Source: Treponema sp. (GTDB lineage: Bacteria > Spirochaetota > Spirochaetia > Treponematales > Treponemataceae). Taken from it: DNA of 9,150 nucleotides. This document shows, piece by piece, positions 1 through 6,524 of this stretch. The stretch spans positions 1 through 9,150 of the forward strand of contig SFOB01000094.1 of NCBI GenBank assembly GCA_004554075.1. The letters are read 5' to 3'. The notes beneath the pieces are model-generated. The model was not told where the DNA came from and ran no database searches. It saw only the letters and a list, made by a program, of their open reading frames with translations. Position 1 is the first letter of the stretch. Each line of letters opens with the position of its first letter. A program made the translations under genes and the position numbers.

Positions 1-2
1 AT

Positions 3-1001
3 CCGGCTTTCAGAATCCTTGTGGAGCAGTTTGGTGGTTGTGATGAGTATTACAACGAGATGATTAATGCCGGCTCACTTTTGAACTGGGGCCCTTTTGA
101 AAAGTTTTATGTAGACCCGACTCCCTGTCCTGAAAAAGTTGTCTGGCAGCTTACCGGTCATGACTGTCAGAGAATGGTTTGCGCTGCCCAGGTGCTTCTG
201 CCCCTTCCTGGCCTTGGACTTGATATTAATATGGGGTGTTCTGCTCCTGATGTGTATAAAACCGGAGCTGGAATCGGCTGGATGCTGCGTCCTGTGGAAG
301 AAACAAGGGAGATGATTTGCCAGGTAGGGAAGGCTGTAGCCGCCTATAATAAGGATAATCCGGATAATAAAAAAAGATTTTCTGTAAAGCTTCGTCTTGG
401 AGATGAAAACTTTACTGATGAAGGCTTTTATTCCTTCTGTGATATGCTGGTAGAAAACGGGGTGCAGCTTTTGACTCTTCATCCGCGGACAAAAAAAGAA
501 AAGCTTTCAAGGCCTCCGCGTTATTCTTACTGTCAGGAGCTTTGTAAAAGATATAAGAGTGCAGGGGTAGAAATCTATCTGAATGGAAATATAAAGGATT
601 TTAATTCAGCAGATTATGCCCTGCAGACCTGTCCTGATGTAAGCGGCATTATGATTTCCAGAGCTGCCGTGCAAAAACCCTGGATTTTTAGTGAAATATG
701 CTCTGCTTTTGAGAAAAAAAATGCTCAAGATAGTGAATTTCACAAAGAAATTAAGGTAGATATGGAAAAAGTGTGTTATGATTATATAAAGGATATAGAA
801 ATATATCAGCCAAAGGAGTTTTATAAAACCAGACTCCAGAGGTTTTTTACTTACTTTTGCATGAACTTTCAGTTTGCTCATTATGCTCAGACTCGTTTTG
901 TAAACGCGGCAGAAAAAGGAAATGATGTACTGAAGGATGAAATCAGAGACTTTTTTGAAAAGTGTCCTGATGAAAAAACGAAAGTAATTAAGCTTTGTTA
1001 A
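3..1001 (+). CDS. tRNA-dihydrouridine synthase family protein, 5' end outside the window
   Basis: Dus flavoenzymes reduce specific uridines in tRNA to dihydrouridine using FMN and NADPH. The reading frame is open from the window edge and already encodes the conserved 'PAFR' stretch of the family before the first possible start (GTG at 21), so the gene begins upstream and that GTG is internal. Visible Dus landmarks are NMGCSAPDVYKTGAG, with the catalytic-type Cys at codon 237-239; VKLRLG, whose Lys is normally near the flavin; LHPRT in place of the usual VHGRT; the NGNI loop; and a phosphate-binding stretch MISRAAVQKPWIF where most relatives have IGRGAxxNPWIF. The C-terminal helical domain is present. 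It probably shares a transcript with the PilZ gene 18 nt downstream. The family is secure; which Dus subclass and which tRNA position are not. Confidence 0.9.
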   Translation, partial: PAFRILVEQFGGCDEYYNEMINAGSLLNWGPFEKFYVDPTPCPEKVVWQLTGHDCQRMVCAAQVLLPLPGLGLDINMGCSAPDVYKTGAGIGWMLRPVEETREMICQVGKAVAAYNKDNPDNKKRFSVKLRLGDENFTDEGFYSFCDMLVENGVQLLTLHPRTKKEKLSRPPRYSYCQELCKRYKSAGVEIYLNGNIKDFNSADYALQTCPDVSGIMISRAAVQKPWIFSEICSAFEKKNAQDSEFHKEIKVDMEKVCYDYIKDIEIYQPKEFYKTRLQRFFTYFCMNFQFAHYAQTRFVNAAEKGNDVLKDEIRDFFEKCPDEKTKVIKLC

Positions 1002-1019
1002 CAGGATGATTTTATATAG

Positions 1020-2279
1020 ATGAGTGATTCTGAAGATATTGAAAAAGAAATGTCTCAGGCAGAAGAAGCTTCTGTAGAGCAGCAGCCAGTCTCTGAAGAT
1101 CAGGCAGGAAGGGAAGAGTCTCAGCCAAATCCGGATGCAGAAACGACAGAAGAGGGTACTGCAGACGCGGCAGCAGAATCTGTTGCAGAAGCAGAGCCTG
1201 CCCAGCCAGAACCCGCTCCTGTCCCAACCGCGCCAAGATGTGAAAACCCTATTGTTGGCCGCAAGGTCTTTTTCGTTAATCCTCCTCTTTATGTTGAAAA
1301 TTATCTTCATCTTGAATTAAAGCAGCATGAATATGAAGTTTATATCATAAGTGATTTCAGATATACAAAAGCGGCTTTGCGCCACTTCCCGGATGCCCTT
1401 TGTTTTATTTTTATTGATGATGAAATGAGCTATGATGAATGGTTTAATTTCATTCAATCCTTCCAGAAAGATCCGGTTTTGAAAACTATTTTTGTGGGTT
1501 TAATGTCTGCTAATATTCCAAAGCAGCAGCACGAAAGATTTTTAATGAACCTTTCTCTTCCCGGCGGCTTTATAATGCTTACAGAGTTTAAGGGCTCAGC
1601 TCTTATTGAAAAGATTGTAGGCATTCTTGATTTAAATGGTGCTAAGGGACGCAGAAAATATCTTCGCTGGGACTGTTCTTCTACAGATACTCCTATAAAC
1701 GGATATTTTGCAAACGGAAGTCAGTTGCTGCAGGTTTCTATAGTAAATATTTCGTCTGTCGGTTTTGTCTGTTATTATCCGACAAGCTATGGAGATGCCC
1801 TTAAAAAGAACAGCCTGATACCAAGCTTTTCTATTACTTTAGGAAGACGCTCAATTGTCACCCCTTCAGTTGTTTTTGAGACAAAAAGGGTAGATGCTTC
1901 AAAGTTTATTTCTATCATGCTCTTTTCAAAGCATGTCGGCCAGGATGACAGAAAGGTAATCAAAAACTTTGTATTTGATCAGCTGCAGGACCGCTTTGAA
2001 AAGCTGGTTTTTGCTGCTCAACCTGATGTAGAAGATTATTCAAATAAGGCACAGAAGGCTCCAAAGCCGGAAGAAACTGCTGAAAATGCAGAAAATATTG
2101 AAGAAGCAGAAGAAGTTCTCGAAGCTGATGAAACAGAAAACAAAGAAGCTGCAGCTGATACTGCAGAAAAGGCAGAAACTGCTGCAGACGAAGCAAAAAC
2201 TGATGATGCAGCACCTGCGGAAGAAACTCCAGCTGGAGAGTCAGATAAGCCTGCTGCTGAAGAAAAAACTGCAGAGTAG
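1020..2279 (+). CDS. receiver-like plus PilZ domain protein (probable c-di-GMP effector)
   Basis: This 419-residue protein reads in four parts. Residues 1-75 are acidic and Ala/Pro/Gln-rich, probably disordered. Residues 79-205 look like a receiver or pseudo-receiver alpha/beta domain (GRKVFFVNPP at the first strand, CFIFIDDEM, then TIFVGLMSA). Residues 210-330 are a PilZ domain with both c-di-GMP motifs: RKYLR (R212, R216; RxxxR) and NISSVG (243-248; D/NxSxxG). Residues 335-419 are an Ala/Glu/Lys-rich tail. There is no signal peptide or membrane segment, so it should be cytosolic. In PilZ proteins these motifs bind c-di-GMP and change partner binding. Whether the receiver-like part is phosphorylated is doubtful, since I cannot place the full acidic pocket and Lys. 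The start ATG has only a weak AGGA at 1003-1006. Co-transcription with dus is likely. The stop codon lies inside a probable dispersed repeat. Confidence 0.85.
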   Translation: MSDSEDIEKEMSQAEEASVEQQPVSEDQAGREESQPNPDAETTEEGTADAAAESVAEAEPAQPEPAPVPTAPRCENPIVGRKVFFVNPPLYVENYLHLELKQHEYEVYIISDFRYTKAALRHFPDALCFIFIDDEMSYDEWFNFIQSFQKDPVLKTIFVGLMSANIPKQQHERFLMNLSLPGGFIMLTEFKGSALIEKIVGILDLNGAKGRRKYLRWDCSSTDTPINGYFANGSQLLQVSIVNISSVGFVCYYPTSYGDALKKNSLIPSFSITLGRRSIVTPSVVFETKRVDASKFISIMLFSKHVGQDDRKVIKNFVFDQLQDRFEKLVFAAQPDVEDYSNKAQKAPKPEETAENAENIEEAEEVLEADETENKEAAADTAEKAETAADEAKTDDAAPAEETPAGESDKPAAEEKTAE

Positions 2280-2307
2280 ATTTCTTCGTTTCGCACGCAA
2301 TGACGGG
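2277..2307. repeat. probable dispersed intergenic repeat fragment at the pilZ stop codon
   Basis: Read on the minus strand, this stretch starts CCCGTCATTGCGTGCGAAAC and ends GAAATCTA. From memory it closely resembles the short 'CGTCATTGCG-AGCGAAGCGAAG-CAATCTA' type of dispersed repeat found between genes in several unrelated bacterial groups. The plus-strand TAG that stops the PilZ protein is the complement of the terminal CTA of the element. Only one copy is in the window, so repeat status rests on recognition, not on seeing duplicates. Confidence 0.45.
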
Positions 2308-2320
2308 TGTGGTAATCCAT

Positions 2321-2347
2321 TTGCATACAAATCCTTTTTATGATAAT
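2321..2347 (+). promoter_or_regulatory. possible glyS promoter
   Basis: TTGCAT (2321-2326) and GATAAT (2342-2347) resemble -35 and -10 hexamers, but the spacer is only 15 nt. A transcript from here would carry a leader of about 90 nt before the glycyl-tRNA synthetase start. This is the best candidate in the gap; the short spacer keeps confidence low. Confidence 0.3.
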
Positions 2348-2366
2348 CTCACATTTACAACTAAAA

Positions 2367-2421
2367 TGCCCTTGGCCGCCTTTCCCGGTGGGTCAGGGCA
2401 AAAAAATCAAAAACGGCCCAC
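2367..2421 (+). promoter_or_regulatory. structured leader upstream of glyS
   Basis: TGCCCT (2367-2372) pairs with AGGGCA (2395-2400). Inside it CCGCC (2376-2380) pairs with GGTGG (2387-2391) through one G-U pair around a TTTCCC loop. A competing stem joins GTGGGTC (2388-2394) to GGCCCAC (2415-2421). The two folds are mutually exclusive, as in attenuators or translation switches. The plus-strand hairpin is followed by seven A, not T, so it is not a rightward terminator. I see no T-box landmarks. A role in glyS control is an inference; the element could equally be a dispersed hairpin. Confidence 0.35.
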
Positions 2422-2432
2422 GCCAGAGTCGT

Positions 2433-2438
2433 AAGGAG
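2433..2438 (+). promoter_or_regulatory. glyS ribosome binding site
   Basis: AAGGAG lies 6 nt before the ATG at 2445. It is the strongest Shine-Dalgarno match in the window, in keeping with a highly expressed gene. Confidence 0.85.
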
Positions 2439-2444
2439 ATATAA

Positions 2445-3935
2445 ATGGCAAAAACAGAAAACGCAGACGTACACGCATGTACCCTGGACAAAATCATCAG
2501 CTTGTGTAAGAGAAGAGGCTTTGTTTATCAGGCTTCTGAAATTTATGGTGGACAGGCTGGAGCATGGGACTACGGTCCTCTCGGTGTAGAATTCAAGAGA
2601 AATATTCAGAATGAATGGTGGCATTACATGACACAGCTGCACGACGATGTAGTTGGTCTTGATTCAGCTATTTTCCAGCATCACACAACCTGGAAGGCTT
2701 CTGGTCACGTTGATCACTTCTCTGATCCAATGGTTGACTGTATTGAATGCAACGCACGCCACCGCGCAGATAAATTAATCGAAGACTTTATTGCAGCTAA
2801 TCCTGATGTAAATCCAGGAAAACCTGTTGATACAATGACACACGATGAAATGAAAGCTTTCATCGATGCAAACATCAACTGTCCTACTTGTGGATCTAAA
2901 AACCGCAAATATACTGCTGTTCGCGAATTCAACCTTATGTTCAAGACATACCAGGGACCAATCGCAGATGACAGCCACTTGATTTACCTCCGTCCTGAAA
3001 CATGTCAGGGTATCTTTACAGACTTCAAGAACATTGTTCAGTCTAACCGTATGAAGGTACCTTTTGGTGTTGCTCAGGTAGGTAAATCTTTCCGTAACGA
3101 AATCATCTTTAAGAACTTCATTTTCCGTACCTGCGAATTCGAGCAGATGGAAATGGAATATTTCTGTAAACCAGGAACTGAAGACGAGACTTTCGACCGC
3201 TGGAGAAAGGACCGCTGGCAGTTCTATCTTAAGTACGGTATTCCAGAGAAGCAGCTCAAGTGGCACCACCACGACAAGCTTGCTCACTACGCTAAGGATG
3301 CTTACGATATTACTTACAACTTCCCAATCGGATTTGAAGAGATTGAAGGTATTCACAGCCGTACAGACTTTGACCTTTCTCAGCACCAGACATACTCTAA
3401 GAAGGATATGTCTTACATCGACCAGGAAGATGGAAACAAGAAGTACGTTCCATACGTAATCGAAACTTCTGCTGGTCTTAACCGCAACTTCCTTATGTTC
3501 CTTTGTGAAGCATACGAAGAGCAGAATGTTGCAAAGGCAGGAGAGCCAGAGGACTACAGAACAGTTCTTCACCTGGACCCACGTCTTGCACCTATCACAG
3601 TTGCGGTTCTCCCTCTTATGAAGAAGGATGGACTTGCTGAAAAGGCAAAGGAAATCCAGCACATGCTTAAGGAAGACTTTGTAACTGATTACGATACTTC
3701 TGGAACAGTAGGTAAGCGCTACCGCCGCCAGGATGAAGTTGGTACTCCATTCTGTGTAACTGTAGACTACGATACAATTCAGGAAAAGAAAGAAGACGGT
3801 TCAGCAAACGAACTCTACAACACAGTAACAGTTCGCTACCGCGACTCAATGGAGCAGGAAAGAGTAAGTCTTGATGATCTTGTTTTCTATATTCAGAAGG
3901 CTATCAAGAACTATAAACCTTATTTTAAGAACTAG
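2445..3935 (+). CDS. glyS: glycyl-tRNA synthetase, dimeric (alpha2) class II type
   Basis: It charges tRNA-Gly with glycine in the cytosol. The 496-residue length fits the single-chain alpha2 enzyme, not the two-gene alpha/beta type. Visible features: the N-terminal GFVYQASEIYGGQAGAWDYGP signature (residues 25-45); two CxxC pairs (C99/C102 and C146/C149) that could hold zinc in the insertion; class II motif 2 around RPETCQGIF (183-191) and FRNEI (216-220); motif 3 ETSAGLNRNFL (340-350); and a C-terminal anticodon-binding domain from about 383 (LAPITVAVLPL). Motif 3 has Asn346 where most relatives have Asp (GxDR). Codon choice leans to C-ending codons (AAC, TTC, TAC, GAC), unlike the flanking genes, as expected for strong expression. 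No convincing T-rich terminator follows the stop. The identity is secure. Confidence 0.97.
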   Translation: MAKTENADVHACTLDKIISLCKRRGFVYQASEIYGGQAGAWDYGPLGVEFKRNIQNEWWHYMTQLHDDVVGLDSAIFQHHTTWKASGHVDHFSDPMVDCIECNARHRADKLIEDFIAANPDVNPGKPVDTMTHDEMKAFIDANINCPTCGSKNRKYTAVREFNLMFKTYQGPIADDSHLIYLRPETCQGIFTDFKNIVQSNRMKVPFGVAQVGKSFRNEIIFKNFIFRTCEFEQMEMEYFCKPGTEDETFDRWRKDRWQFYLKYGIPEKQLKWHHHDKLAHYAKDAYDITYNFPIGFEEIEGIHSRTDFDLSQHQTYSKKDMSYIDQEDGNKKYVPYVIETSAGLNRNFLMFLCEAYEEQNVAKAGEPEDYRTVLHLDPRLAPITVAVLPLMKKDGLAEKAKEIQHMLKEDFVTDYDTSGTVGKRYRRQDEVGTPFCVTVDYDTIQEKKEDGSANELYNTVTVRYRDSMEQERVSLDDLVFYIQKAIKNYKPYFKN

Positions 3936-4023
3936 AATTTTTTTGTGTAAAATTACCTGTGGGTCCCAGCGACGGAGAAATCAATAATCTGTTTTTGGGA
4001 TTTGCAGATTGGAAAATGAGTTT

Positions 4024-4113
4024 TGACACTCACGAAACGGAGTGAAAAAAGTATGGCGACAACATCATCCCCGTTGGCGACATGCTTTTTTCACGCAAGT
4101 GTAGTGAGAGTCA
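4024..4113. repeat. 90-bp imperfect inverted repeat (REP/MITE-like hairpin)
   Basis: The left arm (4024-4063) and the reverse complement of the right arm (4073-4113) share TGACWCTCAC at the outer end, a perfect GTGAAAAAAG in the middle, and NATGNCGNCAAC next to a 9-nt loop (4064-4072). The segment between the outer and middle blocks has diverged. The left arm also folds on itself: CACTC (4027-4031) pairs with GAGTG (4040-4044). An 8-bp direct repeat TGGCGACA (4054-4061 and 4075-4082) lies near the centre. No transposase is present, so it could be a non-autonomous element, a processing hairpin or a bidirectional terminator. The dyad is plain in the sequence; its nature is not. Confidence 0.7.
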
Positions 4114-4117
4114 GGAG
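4113..4117 (+). promoter_or_regulatory. ribosome binding site that fixes the TTG start of the reductase-like gene
   Basis: AGGAG sits 6 nt before the TTG at 4124, where homology to aldo/keto reductases begins (E-Y-V-R-L-G-K-T). Its first base is the last base of the 90-bp inverted repeat, so folding of that repeat in mRNA could affect access to it. Confidence 0.7.
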
Positions 4118-4123
4118 TTCACT

Positions 4124-4885
4124 TTGGAATATGTTAGACTTGGAAAAACAGACTTATTAATTTCTCGCGTAGCCTTCGGCGCAATGAAACTCACCGAAAC
4201 AGGCAGCGACGAAGACGTAGCTCAGCTGGTCCGCAAGGCTTATGAGTCTGGAATAAATCTTTTTGATACCTCACGCAAAACTCCCGAAAGCGAAAAACTG
4301 CTTGGAGATGCTTTGTATGATATCCGACGAAACGTATTCCTTTCTACTACAACTGATGCAAAAACTTCAGATGAAATAAAGCGTGATATGGAAACAAGTC
4401 TTATGACTCTTCACTGTGACACTGTAGACTTGTATCAGCTTGAAACAGAAAAGTTTTTGCCGCTGCCGGATGGAGCAGATAAAATCTACGACACTCTTGC
4501 AGAATTCAAAAAACAAAAAATGGCAAGTCACATTGGTATTGTAACTACTAATTTTGAAACTGCCAAAAAAGCTGTTCTTTCAGATTGTTATGAAACACTT
4601 CAGTTCCCTTTCAGCATGATAAGCAGCGATGATACAATAGAACTTGTAAGACTTTGCGAAGAGCACGACGTAGGCTTTATTGCAATGCAGCCTTTGTGCG
4701 GCGGCGTAATAGAAAATATTCCGCTTGCCTTCGGTTTCCTTCATCAATATGAAAATGTACTTCCTATCTGGGGTGTAAAAAATCAGGATGAATTAAATCA
4801 GATTTTATACTTCAACGAACACCCGCCGGTAATTGACGAAAAATTCCACGAAGATGTGGAAAAGATAAGGATGTTTTTCAATTAA
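4124..4885 (+). CDS. aldo/keto-reductase-fold protein with degenerate active site, lacking the ferredoxin tail
   Basis: The 253-residue product follows the family pattern closely: YVRLGKTDL at the N-terminus, GINLFDTS (residues 43-50), SEKLLGDAL, DTVDLYQLE, SHIGIVTTN, GFIAMQPLCGG and IPLAFGFL with the late barrel strands. The catalytic tetrad of the family is Asp-Tyr-Lys-His. Only Asp48 remains: the Tyr position is Thr53, the Lys position (ATKT in relatives) is Thr76 and the His position (LYQLH) is Glu107. Its closest relatives, as I recall them, continue after the 'NPPVxDE' helix into a Cys-rich 4Fe-4S domain; here the protein ends at that helix. TTG at 4124 is preferred over the upstream ATG at 4082 because it has an AGGAG at the right distance and starts where homology starts. 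The ATG would lie inside the inverted repeat. The fold is secure; oxidoreductase activity is doubtful. Confidence 0.85.
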   Translation: MEYVRLGKTDLLISRVAFGAMKLTETGSDEDVAQLVRKAYESGINLFDTSRKTPESEKLLGDALYDIRRNVFLSTTTDAKTSDEIKRDMETSLMTLHCDTVDLYQLETEKFLPLPDGADKIYDTLAEFKKQKMASHIGIVTTNFETAKKAVLSDCYETLQFPFSMISSDDTIELVRLCEEHDVGFIAMQPLCGGVIENIPLAFGFLHQYENVLPIWGVKNQDELNQILYFNEHPPVIDEKFHEDVEKIRMFFN

Positions 4886-6291
4886 CTAAAGATACTAATA
4901 TCTACTTCTTCAGTACCATCACTAGCTGCAACTTCAGTCTGAACTTCAGGTTCTGCCTCAGGTGCGGCTTCTTCTTTAGCAGCAGGATCTGGCGATGGGG
5001 TAGGTGCAGTAATTTCTGCTTTCTGTACAGGAGCAGCTGCCGGCTTTGAAACCGGATTTTCTTTTTCCTTCTGGTACTTTTCGTGAATAATTTTAAGAAT
5101 ATCTTCTTTTTCCTGCTTTGTAAGGATGCGAAGAATATTTATGTTGTTTTCACCAATCTGCAGTGTCTTTAATGAACCGTCTGGCTCTTTTTCTGTAAGA
5201 ATCTGAACTACAGGTGTTTTCGGGTTGTCCGGGTTAGTATCAATTACTTCTGCGATTTTTCTGTTAGAAAGATATACGTAAGTTCCAATAGGGTAGAGAG
5301 AAACTGTATATAAAAGTGCCTTAATTACTGAACCATCATAAGCGTGTTCTTTATTCTGAAGTAGTTCCAGAAGGGCATCAAAAGTAGATTTTTCATCTTT
5401 ATAACTTCTTGGAGAAGAAATAGCTTCGTATGTACAGGCAACTGAAATAATTTTTGCGTTAGAAGAAATTTTTTCTCCTGAGAGACGGCGCGGATAGCCG
5501 GTTCCGTTTTCTTTTTCGTGATGCTCAAGAACTCCAAGCTGTACAGAAAGACCAAAACCTAAATCCTTGATGATTGTATAGCCGAGAAGTGTATGCTTTG
5601 AAATCTGGGCCTTTTCACGAACAGAAAGCTTTCTTGAAGTCATGTAAAGCTGAGGAGGAAGACGAAGCATTCCGATTTCGTGAAGAATACTTGTTACTCC
5701 AAGCTCAATCATTTTAGAAAGATTCAGGTGAAGCTGAAGGGCAATTGCAAGACACAGGACTGTTGTACGCATTGTATGAATGATCAAAAAGTTTCTGTCT
5801 TCTGCCTGAATGGTAGCGTTTACACGAAGTATATAGCGTTTATGTTCTTTAATGAAAATACAAAGGTCCTGTACAGTATCAGAAAGTTCTTCCTGGTCTA
5901 TTTCTTTGTGGGTAGCATAGTGAGTGAAAACTGATTCAATGTAGTTCATGTATTCTTCGTATACAGAACGTACAAGCTCCATGCGGGCCATATCACTGTT
6001 GCCGACAGCAGAATGCTTTGAGCTTTCAATAGCTTTTTTTACATTTTCACCGATTTTTTCTTTCTGCTGTTCGTTTTCTATTTCATCAATACCTTTAGAA
6101 ACACCAATGTCACCACCAAGACTGATTGAACCTTCACTTAAAACGTCTTCAAAGCCCCATTGTCTTAAGGCTTTAATGAGGTCATCTGTCATTTCGGCAG
6201 TTTTTGGTAAAATGAGGAATGTACTGTCTACCATGAGGTCGCTGGTGTAGGTAATTCCTGCACGAAGCGCACCGACATTAATTGTTTCCAT
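4882..6291 (-). CDS. HD-GYP-related signalling protein with altered metal ligands
   Basis: The 469-residue protein has an N-terminal domain (about 1-60, ETINVGALRAGITYTSDLM onward) like that of many HD-GYP proteins, a charged helical linker (65-150), an HD-GYP domain (about 165-345) and a Pro/Ala/Glu-rich tail (411-462) ending in EEVDISIFS. HD-GYP enzymes hydrolyse c-di-GMP with metals held by His/Asp residues. Here H172, H233, H257-H258-E259 and GYP (265-267) are kept. The HD pair is H204-E205, the following GK is GM (207-208), and the usual VAD Asp is C286. Activity may therefore be lost or changed, and the domain may act as a c-di-GMP or protein sensor. No strong Shine-Dalgarno site precedes the ATG; a TATAAT lies 33 nt upstream. 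The gene ends convergently with the reductase-like gene, the two stop codons sharing TTAA. Confidence 0.88.
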   Translation of the reverse strand: METINVGALRAGITYTSDLMVDSTFLILPKTAEMTDDLIKALRQWGFEDVLSEGSISLGGDIGVSKGIDEIENEQQKEKIGENVKKAIESSKHSAVGNSDMARMELVRSVYEEYMNYIESVFTHYATHKEIDQEELSDTVQDLCIFIKEHKRYILRVNATIQAEDRNFLIIHTMRTTVLCLAIALQLHLNLSKMIELGVTSILHEIGMLRLPPQLYMTSRKLSVREKAQISKHTLLGYTIIKDLGFGLSVQLGVLEHHEKENGTGYPRRLSGEKISSNAKIISVACTYEAISSPRSYKDEKSTFDALLELLQNKEHAYDGSVIKALLYTVSLYPIGTYVYLSNRKIAEVIDTNPDNPKTPVVQILTEKEPDGSLKTLQIGENNINILRILTKQEKEDILKIIHEKYQKEKENPVSKPAAAPVQKAEITAPTPSPDPAAKEEAAPEAEPEVQTEVAASDGTEEVDISIFS

Positions 6292-6324
6292 TTTTGCGAT
6301 ACTTACCCATTTATTATTTCGGCA

Positions 6325-6330
6325 ATTATA
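6325..6330 (-). promoter_or_regulatory. -10 box for the HD-GYP-type gene
   Basis: On the minus strand this is a perfect TATAAT, placing a start near 6318 and a leader of about 27 nt. The matching -35 region is weak (TATATT at a 17-nt spacer), so the promoter may need an activator or may be only a chance match in AT-rich DNA. Confidence 0.4.
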
Positions 6331-6411
6331 GTGGAAATCTTTAAAATAATATAGTAAGGATCAGATAAAATACCAAAAAAGAAGAAAAATGCGGCAGAAA
6401 TTTAAAAAGGC

Positions 6412-6452
6412 AAAAAAAAAGTTGAAAAGTCTCACACACTTTTCAACTTTTT
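6412..6452 (-). terminator. strong intrinsic terminator hairpin, best in the leftward direction
   Basis: GTTGAAAAGT (6421-6430) and ACTTTTCAAC (6438-6447) form a perfect 10-bp stem with a 7-nt loop. Flanking A and T runs can extend it to 15 bp. Read leftward, the stem is followed by nine T; read rightward, by five. It lies between two divergent protein genes, so it ends neither of them. The natural client is a transcript begun between 6453 and 6607 on the minus strand, for which a promoter is visible. Confidence 0.7.
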
Positions 6453-6518
6453 AAGCAAACATATAGGAGTTAATGGTCAGGTGTCTGGATGTCTTTCCCA
6501 CCCGATATTATCACTACA
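6412..6518 (-). ncRNA. candidate small RNA (or attenuated leader) behind a sigma-28-like promoter
   Basis: From the promoter at 6525-6551 a transcript would begin near 6518 and end in the terminator's U run near 6412, about 105 nt. It contains an internal hairpin (paired blocks at 6480-6483/6499-6502 and 6487-6489/6496-6498) besides the terminator. A 16-codon frame without a Shine-Dalgarno site (GTG at 6501 to TAA at 6451) also fits, so a tiny peptide is possible. I do not recognise an RNA family. Readthrough would extend into the HD-GYP-type gene, so it could instead be its attenuated leader. Existence is inferred from the promoter and terminator only. Confidence 0.35.
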
Positions 6519-6524
6519 TATTTA

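Noticed and set aside
606..1310. 234-codon open frame on the minus strand with a hydrophobic Phe/Ile-rich product
   Set aside because: It overlaps dus and the PilZ N-terminus in antisense. The hydrophobicity comes from reading A/T-rich coding sequence backwards.
2348..2444. T-box riboswitch in front of glyS
   Set aside because: There is no T-box sequence and no terminator with a T run; the hairpin is followed by A residues.
2775..3662. 295-codon open frame on the minus strand inside glyS
   Set aside because: It is antisense to a secure synthetase gene, its translation has no recognisable domain, and its length is explained by the strong codon bias of glyS.
3986..4010. AATCTG/CAGATT hairpin as the glyS terminator
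   Set aside because: Its 6-bp AT-leaning stem has a 13-nt loop and no T run after it.
4023..4051. TTGACA at 4023-4028 as a promoter for the reductase-like gene
   Set aside because: No -10-like hexamer lies 15-19 nt downstream; that stretch is GTGAAAAAAG, part of the inverted repeat.
6292..6518. c-di-GMP riboswitch in the leader of the HD-GYP-type gene
   Set aside because: I could not find the conserved GEMM-type core or tetraloop/receptor pattern on the minus strand.
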